The notes beneath the pieces were generated by a model, which saw only the letters and a list, made by a program, of their open reading frames with translations, had not been told where the DNA came from and searched no databases. Positions 13,897 to 13,904 of a DNA stretch of 13,904 bases are shown piece after piece. The stretch is from Clostridiales bacterium (GTDB taxonomy: Bacteria; Bacillota; Clostridia; Christensenellales; Aristaeellaceae): positions 1 through 13,904 of the forward strand of contig SFHK01000070.1 in assembly GCA_004556395.1 (NCBI GenBank), in the 5' to 3' direction. Numbering within the stretch: the stretch's first letter is position 1; every line of letters begins with the position of its first letter. The translations under genes were made by a program, and so were the position numbers.

Positions 13897-13904
13897 GGAC
13901 GCGC

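Overview
The window looks like a chromosome segment of a high-GC, Gram-positive-type anaerobe. Start sites carry strong AGGAGG-like ribosome binding sites, promoters are sigma-A type, there is an ABC sugar importer with a Firmicutes-style binding protein, and coding DNA is GC-rich. I would guess a gut Clostridia or Christensenellales-like lineage, but the sequence alone does not fix the taxon. Two stretches are clearly AT-richer than the rest (the partial gene at the left edge, and about 6.8-7.5 kb) and look acquired.

Layout from left to right: (1) the 3' end of a low-GC hypothetical gene on + and a terminator hairpin. (2) Two related MFS transporter genes that converge and overlap by 8 bp (685-1851 + and 1844-3019 -). 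(3) A minus-strand carbohydrate ABC importer operon read right to left: MalK/MsmK-type ATPase, MalF-type permease with an unusual N-terminal extension of about 215 residues, MalG-type permease, then the MFS gene after a spacer with two strong hairpins. Its promoter lies just upstream of the ATPase gene and has a perfect inverted repeat across the -35 box. (4) A small low-GC island of a SLOG/DUF1273-type gene (-) and a divergent XRE regulator (+). (5) The extracellular sugar-binding protein gene (-), with its own promoter and a strong terminator; the island separates it from its permease operon. (6) A MATE efflux gene (-) that probably starts at TTG. (7) An RsmF-type rRNA cytosine-C5 methyltransferase gene (+) that runs almost to the right edge.

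The most unusual part is the methyltransferase locus, which has two different tandem repeat arrays. Upstream of the true start (11536), the gene's own translation start region (ribosome binding site, ATG and about nine codons) is repeated six times, mostly with an 86-bp period. Each of the first five copies is a mini-ORF whose TGA overlaps the next ATG (ATGA). Inside the gene, between the catalytic domain and the C-terminal RNA-binding domain, 13 in-frame copies of a 22- or 28-codon unit add about 308 residues of charged, probably disordered linker. All methyltransferase catalytic motifs are intact.

Functionally, the binding protein, two permeases and ATPase should form one sugar or oligosaccharide importer. 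The MFS proteins may move a related sugar or product; no glycoside hydrolase is in view to identify the substrate.
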